The translations under genes and the position numbers were made by a program. Under the pieces are notes generated by a model, which had not been told where the DNA came from, made no database searches, and saw nothing but the letters and a program-made list of their open reading frames with translations. 64,000 nucleotides of DNA from DASXBJ01 sp036491755 (GTDB lineage Bacteria > Chloroflexota > Dormibacteria > Dormibacterales > Dormibacteraceae), in NCBI GenBank assembly GCA_036491755.1, contig DASXBJ010000066.1, positions 1 to 64,000 on the forward strand. The letters are read 5' to 3'. Shown here one piece after another: positions 51,339 through 59,240 of this stretch (within the stretch, counting starts at the first letter, position 1; each line of letters starts with the position of its first letter).

Positions 51339-52001
51339 CTAGAACCTTCGGCCGCGCACGTGCTCGATCGAAAAGGTGGCCGTGTCGGCGATGAGCATGA
51401 CGGCCATGACACCAGCTTCGACCGGGTCGCTGACCACCAGGTCGGCGGCGTCAGGCACCGAGCCGGCCATGTTCGTGCAGACGACCAGGATCCCGGCCTC
51501 GCGGATCTCGCGCACCGCGTTCGTGATATCGCCTCCCATCAATGCCCCGGCCAGGACCAGGGCGCGCGCGCGGTGCAGGCGCGCGACAGCCCTCACCGCA
51601 TCCGCGAGCTGCTGCTCGCCGACCAGGGGGATCGTGTCCACCGAGATGCGCTCGCCGCGAATGTTGTGCCGGTCGGCTTCGGATACGGCACCCTGGGCGA
51701 CCATGCCGACCTGGGCGCCGCCGCCGATCACGATGACGCGCTTGCCGTAGACGGCCTGGAACGTCGGGACCACCCTGACCCTCGTGACCGCGTCCAGAGC
51801 CTCGAGGTCTGTGACCAGCTGTTCGCTGTCGGCTGCCCCGGTGACCTCCATCTGCAGCTGCGCACTGCCTTCGCGATTGGCGCCCCCCGCGATGTAGGTG
51901 ATGTTGGCGCCGTGCCGGAAGATGGTTTCGGCGACGCGATAGAAGACGCCGGGCTGGTCTGGGGACTCGACGAGCAGGCCGAGCACCTCGGTTTCAGGCA
52001 T
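51339..52001 (-). CDS. ACT-domain protein, DUF5612-like
   Basis: A 220-residue protein: N-terminal ACT domain (LGLLVESPDQPGVFYRVAE, ITYIAGGANREGSAQLQMEV) joined to a C-terminal nucleotide-binding-like half (KRVIVIGGGAQVGMVAQGAV, VLAGALMGGDITNAVREI, ILVVCTNMAGSVPDAADLVV). This matches the DUF5612 architecture known mainly from archaea. ACT domains bind amino acids, and the divergent neighbour is an isoleucine-pathway gene, so an amino-acid sensing role is plausible. ATG 52001 begins the ACT domain. Confidence 0.8.
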   Translation of the reverse strand: MPETEVLGLLVESPDQPGVFYRVAETIFRHGANITYIAGGANREGSAQLQMEVTGAADSEQLVTDLEALDAVTRVRVVPTFQAVYGKRVIVIGGGAQVGMVAQGAVSEADRHNIRGERISVDTIPLVGEQQLADAVRAVARLHRARALVLAGALMGGDITNAVREIREAGILVVCTNMAGSVPDAADLVVSDPVEAGVMAVMLIADTATFSIEHVRGRRF

Positions 52002-52104
52002 GCGGAGAAGATAGCCTCTGTCGGCCTCCCACCAACGCGGACGGATGATTTTGGTGCTTGAAGCCATACGCGCGGCCGCTGAGATGGCCTAGCCTTTAGG
52101 GGCA

Positions 52105-52167
52105 ATGCGGCAGAAGCGTCGAATCGGAATCGTGATCGAGATTAGCCGGGGAGGTGCCCCGACTTAG
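52105..52167 (+). CDS. isoleucine-rich leader peptide of cimA
   Basis: A 20-codon reading frame, ATG at 52105 and TAG at 52165-52167. The middle reads RIGIVIEIS: four isoleucine codons (three ATC, one ATT) and one valine within seven codons at 52123-52143. It precedes mutually exclusive hairpins and the citramalate synthase gene, the first committed step of one isoleucine route. This is the classical layout of a ribosome-mediated attenuator. A TAGCCT hexamer at 52090-52095 could be a -10 giving a nearly leaderless transcript. Confidence 0.8.
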   Translation: MRQKRRIGIVIEISRGGAPT

Positions 52168-52224
52168 CGCACACCGCTCGAGTCGTGGGACCTCCCGGCC
52201 ACATCAAGGCCCGGAGGTTTTTTT
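52146..52224 (+). promoter_or_regulatory. cimA transcription attenuator (antiterminator/terminator)
   Basis: Three mutually exclusive elements. GGGAGGT (52149-52155, inside the leader peptide end) pairs with ACCTCCC (52190-52196) as antiterminator. The same ACCTCC (52190-52195, with CGGCC) pairs with GGAGGT (GGCCC-GGAGGT, 52208-52218) as terminator, closed by ACATCAA and followed by seven T. A small hairpin CGGGG/CCCCG (52147-52161) can also hold the first arm. GGAGG (52213-52217) is seven bases from the cimA ATG, so it is also the ribosome site and the T-run is its spacer. Confidence 0.82.
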
Positions 52225-53811
52225 ATGTCCAGCCGAAAAATCGCGGTGTATGACACCACTCTGCGCGACGGTGCGCAGGGTCCGGCCGTGTCGTTCTCGG
52301 CCGGCGACAAGGAGCGCATCGCACGGCTGCTGGACCAGCTCGACTTCGCTTACGTCGAGGGCGGCTTCCCCGGGTCGAACCCCAAGGACAAAGAGCTGTT
52401 CGACCGACTGGCGGCCCGACCCTTGAAGAGGGCCCGCCTGGCGGCTTTCGGGGCCACGCGCCGGGCGGGAGGCCGGTGCGAGGACGACGCCAACCTCGCG
52501 GCGCTCAACGCGACCGGCGCGCCGGTGTGGACGCTGGTCGGAAAAAGCGACACCTGGCAGGTGAGCACGGTGCTCCAGACGACGACGACCGAGAACCTCG
52601 CGATGGTCGAGGAGTCGGTCGCGTACGGGGTCAAGCTCGACCGAGAGGTGATCTTCGACGCGGAGCACTTCTTCGACGGTTTCGCGCGGGACGAGGAGTA
52701 CGCGCTCGAGGTGTGCCTCACCGCCGCGCGAGCGGGCGCCTCATGGGTGGTGCTGTGCGACACGAATGGCGGCTCCATGCCATCAGATGTCCATCGAGGC
52801 GTCAGTGCCGTGCGCCGCGCGCTCGAGAAGGACGGCTCACGCGCGCGAGTCGGCATCCACTGCCACAACGACTGCGAGCTCGCGGTGGCGAACACCCTGG
52901 AGGGTGTGCTGGCCGGGGCGGACATGGTGCAGGGCACGATCAACGGCTATGGCGAGCGCTGTGGCAACGCCAACCTCGTCTCCGTCGTGGCCGACCTGGT
53001 GCTCAAGCTCGGCTTGCAAGCCCTGCCGCCGGAATCCATCGAGCGCTTCAGCGAGCTCTCACGGACGGTCGCCGAGATCGCCAACCTGGCACTGCCCCTG
53101 CAGCAGCCGTTCGTCGGGAATGGCGCGTTTGCGCACAAGGGAGGCCAGCACGTCGCCGCGGTGCTCAAGCACAAGGACGCGTATCAGCACATCGACCCCG
53201 CGCTCGTCGGCAACGAGCCGCGCGTTCTCGTCTCGGAGCTCGCCGGCCGGGGCAACGTCCTGGCCAAGGCGCGCGAGTTCGGCCTCGAGCTCGATCGCGA
53301 CGACCCGCAGACCCTCTGGCTGGTGCAGCACCTGAAGGAGCTCGAGCATCGCGGGTATTCGTACGAGGCCGCCGATGCATCGTTCGAGATGCTGGTGCGG
53401 CGCCTGCAGCCGGGATACGAGGCGCCCTGGACGGTGGTCGACTTCACGACCCAGGTGCGCAAGAGCGGTGCGTCGGTGCACGCCGAGGCGACGGTGAAGG
53501 TCGCGGTGGGCGAGGCAGTCTTTCATACCGCCGCCTCAGGCAACGGACCCGTCAACGCCCTCGACGCCGCGCTCCGCAAAGCGTTGAGCCCGCAGTTCCC
53601 GGTCCTGGCCGGGGTCGGCCTCCATGACTACAAGGTGCGCATCCTCGACGGTGAAGCCGGCACCGCCGCCACGACGCGCGTCCTGATCGAATCCGGCCAG
53701 GGGTTGAGGCGGTGGACCACGGTGGGTTGCTCGAGCAACATCATCGAAGCGTCCCTGCTCGCCCTGGTCGACTCGCTCGAGTACGCGCTCCAGCCAGGCG
53801 TCCAAGATTGA
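52225..53811 (+). CDS. cimA: (R)-citramalate synthase
   Basis: A 528-residue enzyme of the citramalate synthase branch of the isopropylmalate synthase family, condensing acetyl-CoA with pyruvate for isoleucine biosynthesis. The catalytic start is DTTLRDGAQGPAVSF; FAYVEGGFPGSNPKD, HCHNDCELAVAN and GYGERCGNANLVSV carry metal and substrate residues typical of this branch. The C-terminal ~100 residues form the regulatory dimer domain (HDYKVRILDGEAGTAA, RVLIESGQG). The leader encodes an isoleucine-rich peptide and attenuator. The ATG is seven bases after GGAGG. Confidence 0.95.
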   Translation: MSSRKIAVYDTTLRDGAQGPAVSFSAGDKERIARLLDQLDFAYVEGGFPGSNPKDKELFDRLAARPLKRARLAAFGATRRAGGRCEDDANLAALNATGAPVWTLVGKSDTWQVSTVLQTTTTENLAMVEESVAYGVKLDREVIFDAEHFFDGFARDEEYALEVCLTAARAGASWVVLCDTNGGSMPSDVHRGVSAVRRALEKDGSRARVGIHCHNDCELAVANTLEGVLAGADMVQGTINGYGERCGNANLVSVVADLVLKLGLQALPPESIERFSELSRTVAEIANLALPLQQPFVGNGAFAHKGGQHVAAVLKHKDAYQHIDPALVGNEPRVLVSELAGRGNVLAKAREFGLELDRDDPQTLWLVQHLKELEHRGYSYEAADASFEMLVRRLQPGYEAPWTVVDFTTQVRKSGASVHAEATVKVAVGEAVFHTAASGNGPVNALDAALRKALSPQFPVLAGVGLHDYKVRILDGEAGTAATTRVLIESGQGLRRWTTVGCSSNIIEASLLALVDSLEYALQPGVQD

Positions 53812-53858
53812 AGGCCGGGCCGCAGAACACCGGCTGACGCTCACCGAGACGCCGGCGG

Positions 53859-55256
53859 TCAGGCGGTGGCGACTCGAGACTCAGGCGCGCCGTACTCCAC
53901 GGGTGGGGCCCCGGCGAGCGCCTGTCGCAGCTGCCGGTTGGCGCCGACCAGGTCTCCCCTGGACTCGAGTATTTCCGCGTAGTGCGCTCGGGCCCGGCTG
54001 ATCCGTTCGGTCGCGCCGGCGGTCTCGAGCACCGCAAAAGCAGCCGCGAACTCGGCATCGCATTCGGCGTCCTGGTCCTGGGCCGCCGCGATCCGTCCCA
54101 GCCAGATGTGGCCGTCGGCGATCCGCCCCGGCGCGTTCTCCTGCTCGGCGCGGGCGAGGCCGTCGCGGGCCAGCTCGACTGCAAGGCCGAACCTCGATTC
54201 CGCCAGGGCCAGCTCGGCCAGGCTGATGAGCACGTCGGCTTTGCCTGTTTCGACGCCGGACTCGTCCCACAGCCTCAGGGCCCGCTCGAGGTGGGGACGC
54301 GCGGCAGCCGTCTCCCCCGCCCGCAACAGCAGGATGCCCAGGTTGTTCTCAGTGCGAGCCAGGGAGAGCTTGTCGTTCAGCGCCTCGTGGATCGCCACGG
54401 CTCGCTGGCTGTAGTGGGTCGCCTGGGTGAGCTGCCCAAGCTCCTGGTAGGACAGGCTGAGGCCGCTGTAAGTGAGTGACAGCCGGCGGAGGTCCTGGAG
54501 GTTGTCACCCGCGGCGATCGCGGCCTCGTACGCCTTGATGGCCGCGGGCCAGTTGCGATTCGTGGTGTGGACGCCGCCCAGCGTGCCCCAAACGCGCACC
54601 TCGGTCGTGGGCGGCAGCGCTTTGACCGCGCGGGCGGTCGCGAGCGCTCCCTCCGCCAGCGCCAGGGCCGACGGGTCATGCATCAAAAACGCGCCCTGCG
54701 CTTCCGAGCAGAGGCACTCGGCGGTCATCAGCAGGTCACCGATTCGCTCGTAGTGGGCTCTCGCCGCGGCTGCGAGGCGGCGGCCGATCACGGCGTGGCC
54801 CTGACGCAGATACGCCATCGCAACCAGGTGCCTGACCTTGGCCTGGGTGTCCAGGTCGAGCTTCAGCTCGAGCAGCTTGTCGCCGGCGACGATGGCGCCG
54901 GCAAGATCGTTGAGGGAGATCAAGCGCTCCAGATCAGCGACGCCGCCCAGCAACGCGGCGTCGTCGGCGCCGGTCTTGGCAAGGAAGAACTCCACCGGAC
55001 GCCCCGTCCGCTCGGCGATCAGCTCCAGCGTCTCCATCGACGGCTTGGCCTTGCCTGTCTCGACGAAGTAGATGGCCGTGCGGCTGATCTGGTTGCCCGC
55101 GACCTGGCCGAGGCTCAGCCCAGCCTCGAGACGCGCCTGGCGGGCCGAGCCAGGCCTGATCTCAACGCCGCGCCGGCGGCCTCGCCGACCCGAGGAGGCC
55201 TTTTCCGGTCCGTGGGGAGCAGAAAGGCCGCCCGGGTGCGAAACGACAGCTGACAC
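53859..55256 (-). CDS. HTH (XRE)-TPR transcriptional regulator
   Basis: A 465-residue regulator: residues ~35-95 are an XRE helix-turn-helix (RQARLEAGLSLGQVAG, ISRTAIYFVETGKAKPSMET, LELIAERTGRPVEFFL). The remaining ~350 residues are helical TPR-type repeats (for example LARTENNLGILLLRAGETAA, AIKAYEAAIAAGDNLQDL and VLISLAELALAESRFGLA). HTH plus C-terminal TPR is the receptor layout of RRNPP peptide-sensing regulators, though similar proteins without peptide ligands exist. The GTG start at 55256 lies 52 bp after the stop of an unannotated secreted peptide gene on the same strand. Confidence 0.88.
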   Translation of the reverse strand: MSAVVSHPGGLSAPHGPEKASSGRRGRRRGVEIRPGSARQARLEAGLSLGQVAGNQISRTAIYFVETGKAKPSMETLELIAERTGRPVEFFLAKTGADDAALLGGVADLERLISLNDLAGAIVAGDKLLELKLDLDTQAKVRHLVAMAYLRQGHAVIGRRLAAAARAHYERIGDLLMTAECLCSEAQGAFLMHDPSALALAEGALATARAVKALPPTTEVRVWGTLGGVHTTNRNWPAAIKAYEAAIAAGDNLQDLRRLSLTYSGLSLSYQELGQLTQATHYSQRAVAIHEALNDKLSLARTENNLGILLLRAGETAAARPHLERALRLWDESGVETGKADVLISLAELALAESRFGLAVELARDGLARAEQENAPGRIADGHIWLGRIAAAQDQDAECDAEFAAAFAVLETAGATERISRARAHYAEILESRGDLVGANRQLRQALAGAPPVEYGAPESRVATA

Positions 55257-55308
55257 CCTGCCAGCTTAATGCAGGCATGCGTCACTTGACAGAAATGATT
55301 CAGCCGCT

Positions 55309-55407
55309 TTACGCGCAGCAGGGCCCCACGACGTCAGCGCTCACTCCGATCGAAAGAATCAGGACGAGCGTTGCCGCCACGACGATGGCAAGAATCAGCT
55401 TTCGCAA
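55309..55407 (-). CDS. 32-residue secreted peptide preceding the HTH-TPR regulator
   Basis: TTG start at 55407, seven bases after GGAGGT (55415-55420, within GGAGGAGGTGATT). The product has a basic start (MRK), a ~18-residue hydrophobic core (LILAIVVAATLVLILSIG), a VSA signal-cleavage-like site and the short tail DVVGPCCA. Its size, export signal and place directly before an HTH-TPR gene are those of a peptide pheromone precursor. The double cysteine could instead mean a disulfide or lipid anchor. It is too short for standard gene calling. A competing frame on the other strand lacks a ribosome site. Confidence 0.68.
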   Translation of the reverse strand: MRKLILAIVVAATLVLILSIGVSADVVGPCCA

Positions 55408-55472
55408 TCAAATCACCTCCTCCGGCGCGCAGACCGCGCAGCCAAACGGGCCCGAATGATCCGTATGCCGGA

Positions 55473-55733
55473 TCAATCGACGTGCATCGCGGCTAATCTG
55501 GCCGAGTGATCCCGCAGCAGAGCGCGAATCCCCGACACCGCCGCCAGCACCTTGAAGATCCCCACCGCCACAGCCAAGCCCGCCAAAGCCGCAGCCGCAT
55601 CTTGCAACTGCTGCCTGGCGACGCCCAGAGCCGGCGCCGCCGGCAGGATGGACAGCGTTCGAGCGGCCGGAAGGCCTGCCTCTCCGTCGAGAGCGTCCCC
55701 CGGACAGCCGTCCGTGTGCCGTTCGCCGTTCAT
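55473..55733 (-). CDS. possible small membrane-associated protein
   Basis: An 86-residue frame from ATG 55733, with AAGGAG 11 bases upstream; a longer version begins at ATG 55802. It has a polar Gly/Asp-rich N-terminus and a hydrophobic helix (ALAGLAVAVGIFKVLAAVSG) before a basic end. No family recognised. It could be coding or a shadow; the region has no better frame. It lies between the peptide gene and the sensor kinase. Confidence 0.4.
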   Translation of the reverse strand: MNGERHTDGCPGDALDGEAGLPAARTLSILPAAPALGVARQQLQDAAAALAGLAVAVGIFKVLAAVSGIRALLRDHSARLAAMHVD

Positions 55734-55800
55734 GCTCCCCGCAGCTCCTTGGCCTAAGCCGTGTTCACCCTCTCGCGGCTGCGCTACAAACTGCGTTTGC

Positions 55801-55831
55801 ATGTTAACTGATAATTCGTTTGAATTAACAT
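55801..55831. promoter_or_regulatory. AT-rich inverted repeat in the divergent promoter
   Basis: ATGTTAA (55801-55807) and TTAACAT (55825-55831) are perfect 7-bp inverted arms with a 17-bp AT-rich centre (contains ATAATTCG). In a genome this GC-rich the patch stands out. It lies 13 bp before the sensor-kinase GTG and ~70 bp upstream of the minus-strand small gene, so it is a candidate operator or divergent promoter core. Confidence 0.5.
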
Positions 55832-55843
55832 AGCAGCGGACAG

Positions 55844-58036
55844 GTGTCCACACCCCCCTCACCCGCCTATTCGCCGCTGCTGCGCGCGTCCGCGCCCCAA
55901 GTGACGCCAAACCGGGCTGCAACCCGCTCGACGATGGTCGGGATGGGCCTGCACGGCTGGGGCGCCTTCACGGTCGCGGCCGCGATCGCCGGTACGCTCG
56001 TGGTGGCGTTCGTCGCCTGGACGGCGTTTCGGGTCGGTGGAAGCCAGGCGACGATCGCCGTTGACGATATCGGTGAGGCGGCCGCGGCCCTCGTCGCCGC
56101 CGCGAGCTGCGGCCTGGCCGCGGCAAGGACCAGCCATCGGACGCGCCTCGCCTGGACCTTCTTCGCTGCTTCGGCGGCCAGCTGGGGGACCGGCGAGGTC
56201 ATCTGGTCCGTCTACCAGGTCGGCCTCGGCGTGGCGGTGCCGTTTCCGTCGGCGGCGGATGCCGGCTTCCTGCTCGCGGTTCCCTTCGCAGTCGCTGGCA
56301 TTTTCGCCTTCACCTCGGCGCCGGCTCGCGTGACCTCACGCGGCGAGGCCCTGCTGGCGGGCGCCATCGTCGCGCTGTCTCTCCTGTTCATCGCCTGGAC
56401 GCTGGGGCTGGGCCAGGTCTACTCGACCTCGCCCGCCTCACCCCTCGCGCAGCTGATCGGCCTCGCTTACCCCATCGGCGACATCATCACCATCACAGTG
56501 CTGGTGCTGGCTCTGCGGCGGGCGCGCCGCGCCGAGCTGGGCACCATGCTCCTGCTGCTCGGCGGCCTGACCGCCGCGGCACTGTCAGACAGCGCGTTCG
56601 CCTATCTGACCGCCAACGGCACTTTCGGGGCCATCGGCAGCGTCCTCGATGCCGGCTGGTTCGCGGGCTACTTGATGATCGCCCTCGCCCCACTGTGGCC
56701 GGCGAACAGCGAGGAGACCGCGAAGCAGGAGGGACCGATCGAGCTGTGGCAGATGGCTTTGCCCTGGATCGCTGTCGTGGCGGCGTCGGGCACAGCCATG
56801 CGCCTGGCCATCACCAACCACAACCTCGACACATTCGGCACGGTTCTGGCCGGCGGGATTGGGCTCCTGCTCGTCGGCAGCCAGGTCCTGTCGCATCGCG
56901 ACTCGCTGTCGCTCCTCGACAAGAGCCAGCACGCCGAGCTCGAGTTCGAACGCCGCAACCGCCTGCTCGACGAGATCATCTCCCGAGCTCCGCTGGGGAT
57001 CGCCCGAGTGGGCGCGGACATGAAGATCATCGATGTCAACCCGCGGCTGGCCGCGCTGCTGCGCACCGAGGCCAACCGGATGATCGGAAAGCCGGTCCCC
57101 GACTATCTCCACCGGGACGAGTTCAACTTGGTTTTCGAAAAGTTCCAGCCCCTCTGGAATGGCGCCGTGGAGAGCATCGAGTCGGACAGCCGCGCGATCC
57201 GTGGCGACCAGACCGAGGTCTGGCTCCATTGGAGCGCCACCGCGATCCGGAACGCCGCCGGGCGCATCGACTACTTCCTTGCGATGTATGAGGACACGGA
57301 CGCCAAGCACGCGGCCAACGAAGCGGCCGCCGCCCACCTTGCGGGGCTCGAGCGCCTGAACAAGCTCAAGAGCGAGTTCGTGTCGATGGTGAGCCATGAG
57401 TTTCGCACCGGGCTGGTCGGGATCCAGGGCTTCAGCGAGATGATCCGCGACTCCGACGTGACCATCGAGGAAGCGAAGTCATTCGCGACCGACATCAACA
57501 AGGACGCCGAGCGCCTCAACCGGATGATCAACGACATGCTCGACCTCGACCGCATCGAGGCCGGCCGCCTCACACTTCACCTCGAGCAGGTCCACCTGAA
57601 CGCCCTGCTGAGTGAGGCGGTCGAGCGCGCCCGAGCCTTGAGCGTGAAGCATGTGATTGTCTGCGACTTTGATGCGCGAGATCCCGTCGCGCGGTGCGAC
57701 TCTGACCGGATCGCGCAGGTGATCGCGAACCTCCTGAGCAATGCGGCCAAGTACTCGCTGGAGGGCGGGGAGATCAACGTGACAAGCCGGGTTCGCGAGG
57801 GCAATGTTGATGTCAGCGTTCGAGACCATGGGATCGGCATTGCGCCGGACTTCGTCCAGCGGTTGTTCAACCGCTATGAGCGATACGAGAAGTCCAGCGG
57901 AAAGATCGTCGGCACCGGTCTGGGCCTGGCGATCACGCGTCAGATCGTCGAGATGCACGGCGGCAAGATCTGGGTGGTGAGCGAGGAGGGCAAGGGCTCC
58001 GATTTCCATTTCACGCTGCCGCTCGCGGCCGGGTGA
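55844..58036 (+). CDS. membrane PAS sensor histidine kinase
   Basis: A 730-residue kinase: an N-terminal ~340-residue region with about nine membrane helices (7TM/MASE-like sensor), a PAS domain (LDEIISRAPLGIARVGADMK, VWLHWSATAIRNAAGRIDYF), HisKA with FVSMVSHEFRTGLVGIQGF and HATPase motifs NLLSNAAKYS, DHGIGIAPDF and GTGLGLAITRQI. The phospho-acceptor box reads HEFRTGL where HEFRTPL is typical. No receiver gene is adjacent. The GTG start is next to an AT-rich palindrome. It may use an orphan response regulator. Confidence 0.93.
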   Translation: MSTPPSPAYSPLLRASAPQVTPNRAATRSTMVGMGLHGWGAFTVAAAIAGTLVVAFVAWTAFRVGGSQATIAVDDIGEAAAALVAAASCGLAAARTSHRTRLAWTFFAASAASWGTGEVIWSVYQVGLGVAVPFPSAADAGFLLAVPFAVAGIFAFTSAPARVTSRGEALLAGAIVALSLLFIAWTLGLGQVYSTSPASPLAQLIGLAYPIGDIITITVLVLALRRARRAELGTMLLLLGGLTAAALSDSAFAYLTANGTFGAIGSVLDAGWFAGYLMIALAPLWPANSEETAKQEGPIELWQMALPWIAVVAASGTAMRLAITNHNLDTFGTVLAGGIGLLLVGSQVLSHRDSLSLLDKSQHAELEFERRNRLLDEIISRAPLGIARVGADMKIIDVNPRLAALLRTEANRMIGKPVPDYLHRDEFNLVFEKFQPLWNGAVESIESDSRAIRGDQTEVWLHWSATAIRNAAGRIDYFLAMYEDTDAKHAANEAAAAHLAGLERLNKLKSEFVSMVSHEFRTGLVGIQGFSEMIRDSDVTIEEAKSFATDINKDAERLNRMINDMLDLDRIEAGRLTLHLEQVHLNALLSEAVERARALSVKHVIVCDFDARDPVARCDSDRIAQVIANLLSNAAKYSLEGGEINVTSRVREGNVDVSVRDHGIGIAPDFVQRLFNRYERYEKSSGKIVGTGLGLAITRQIVEMHGGKIWVVSEEGKGSDFHFTLPLAAG

Positions 58037-58057
58037 GCGCGAAAGCTCCTCGAGTTT

Positions 58058-59170
58058 CTAGCTCTTGGCCAGAAACTCGGTCACCAGCGACTGGAAGTGG
58101 AAAACTCCGTTTTCCCGCAGCGCTGAGAACCGGCCGCGGTCGTACGAACGTGAGCGGAGGCCGCGCTGCACCTGCTCACACACCCCGATATCCTCCTGCT
58201 GGATCTCGTCGGAGAAGGCGATCGTCTGCTGCATGGACTCCCAGCCTTCGCCGGTCCCCGGCTCGGCGAAGAACCACTCGAAGATGGTCAGCGTGCGATC
58301 GACGCCCATTGGCAGGATGACGTTGGTGCTGATGTTGTCCTGGTAGATGTTCAGCATCGTGTTCGGGAAGATCCAGTAGTACAGGGCGTTGTCCTCGGCG
58401 CCCGGCATGCGGATGTATCGGCGGTCGCGTCCCGGCACCTCGCCCGGCTTGAGCTCGCGGATCGGCGCGTGCTGCTTGGAGTGGTACCGGAACGTCTCCA
58501 CCCTGTACTGGTCGTACTCGAGCTCTTTGAACAGCCCCGGGTGCGCGATCGGAAGGTGATAGCCCTCGAGGTAGTTGTCCACGTAAACCTTCCAGTTGCA
58601 GGCGATCTCGTAGTCGCGCCGCTCGACACGCCGCATTCGGGTCAGGTCGTAGCCGGCAGCAGCGATCTCTGATGGGATAGCGCCAATCCAGTCCGCAAGC
58701 GGCGCCGCCTGTGGGTCAAGGTTGGCGAAGATGAAGGGACCAAGGGTGTCGACACGGATCGGCACCAGGCCGAAGTTCGCCTTGTCGAAGTCCTCTGTGC
58801 CCTCCATCTCGCGTGCCGCCTGCAGCCGGCCGTCGAGCCCATAGACCCAGCCGTGGTAACCGCACTGCAGCGACTTTCGGTTCCCGCGGGTGGTGACCAC
58901 CTGCGCCGCGCGGTGCCGGCATACGTTGTAGAAGCCGCGCAGCTTGCCGTCCTGCGCGCGGGTGAGGAGGATGGGCTCCTCGAGGATGGTCGTGGGCTTG
59001 AAGTCTCCGGCTCGCGCCAGCTCGCTCTCATGCGCGACGAGCTGCCAGGTCCGGGCGAAGATACGGTCCTTCTCGCGCTCGAGAACCGACGGGTCCAGGT
59101 AGTCGGTGGAAGGCAGCGTCGAAGCGCGCGCCACGCCAGACCCTGTCTCGAGCTTCGCCATCACCGACAT
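58058..59170 (-). CDS. Rieske-type aromatic-ring/quaternary-amine oxygenase alpha subunit
   Basis: A 370-residue Rieske non-haem iron oxygenase. The 2Fe-2S ligands are CRH (84-86) and CGYH (103-106); the mononuclear iron site is VDNYLEGYHLPIAHPG with H205 and H210, and an acidic ligand further on. The sequence is closer to CntA/GbcA-type amine oxygenases than to ring dioxygenases by general layout, but substrate is unproven. A reductase is not in the window. The start ATG follows AGGTGG. Confidence 0.9.
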   Translation of the reverse strand: MSVMAKLETGSGVARASTLPSTDYLDPSVLEREKDRIFARTWQLVAHESELARAGDFKPTTILEEPILLTRAQDGKLRGFYNVCRHRAAQVVTTRGNRKSLQCGYHGWVYGLDGRLQAAREMEGTEDFDKANFGLVPIRVDTLGPFIFANLDPQAAPLADWIGAIPSEIAAAGYDLTRMRRVERRDYEIACNWKVYVDNYLEGYHLPIAHPGLFKELEYDQYRVETFRYHSKQHAPIRELKPGEVPGRDRRYIRMPGAEDNALYYWIFPNTMLNIYQDNISTNVILPMGVDRTLTIFEWFFAEPGTGEGWESMQQTIAFSDEIQQEDIGVCEQVQRGLRSRSYDRGRFSALRENGVFHFQSLVTEFLAKS

Positions 59171-59200
59171 TCAACCACCTGGCGCCGCTGACGAGAAGTG

Positions 59201-59230
59201 AAAAGGGCCGGGGCTGCCCCCGGCCCTTTT
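59201..59230 (-). terminator. bidirectional-type terminator between Rieske and permease genes
   Basis: AAAAGGGCCGGGG and CCCCGGCCCTTTT form a 13-bp stem with a 4-nt loop, with T-runs available on both strands. It follows the permease stop (59241) and precedes the Rieske start, so the two minus-strand genes are probably separate units. Confidence 0.88.
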
Positions 59231-59240
59231 ATGAGCGGAG

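Noticed and set aside
52170..52200. T-box riboswitch in the cimA leader (TGGGACC resembles the T-box core)
   Set aside because: The UGGN element would need a tRNA discriminator C, not the A of tRNA-Ile/Leu/Val, and no specifier stem is visible. The Ile-rich leader peptide explains the region better.
55277..55459. Plus-strand 60-residue frame opposite the secreted peptide
   Set aside because: No ribosome site, no recognisable pattern, and the minus-strand frame has an excellent site and a signal-peptide structure.
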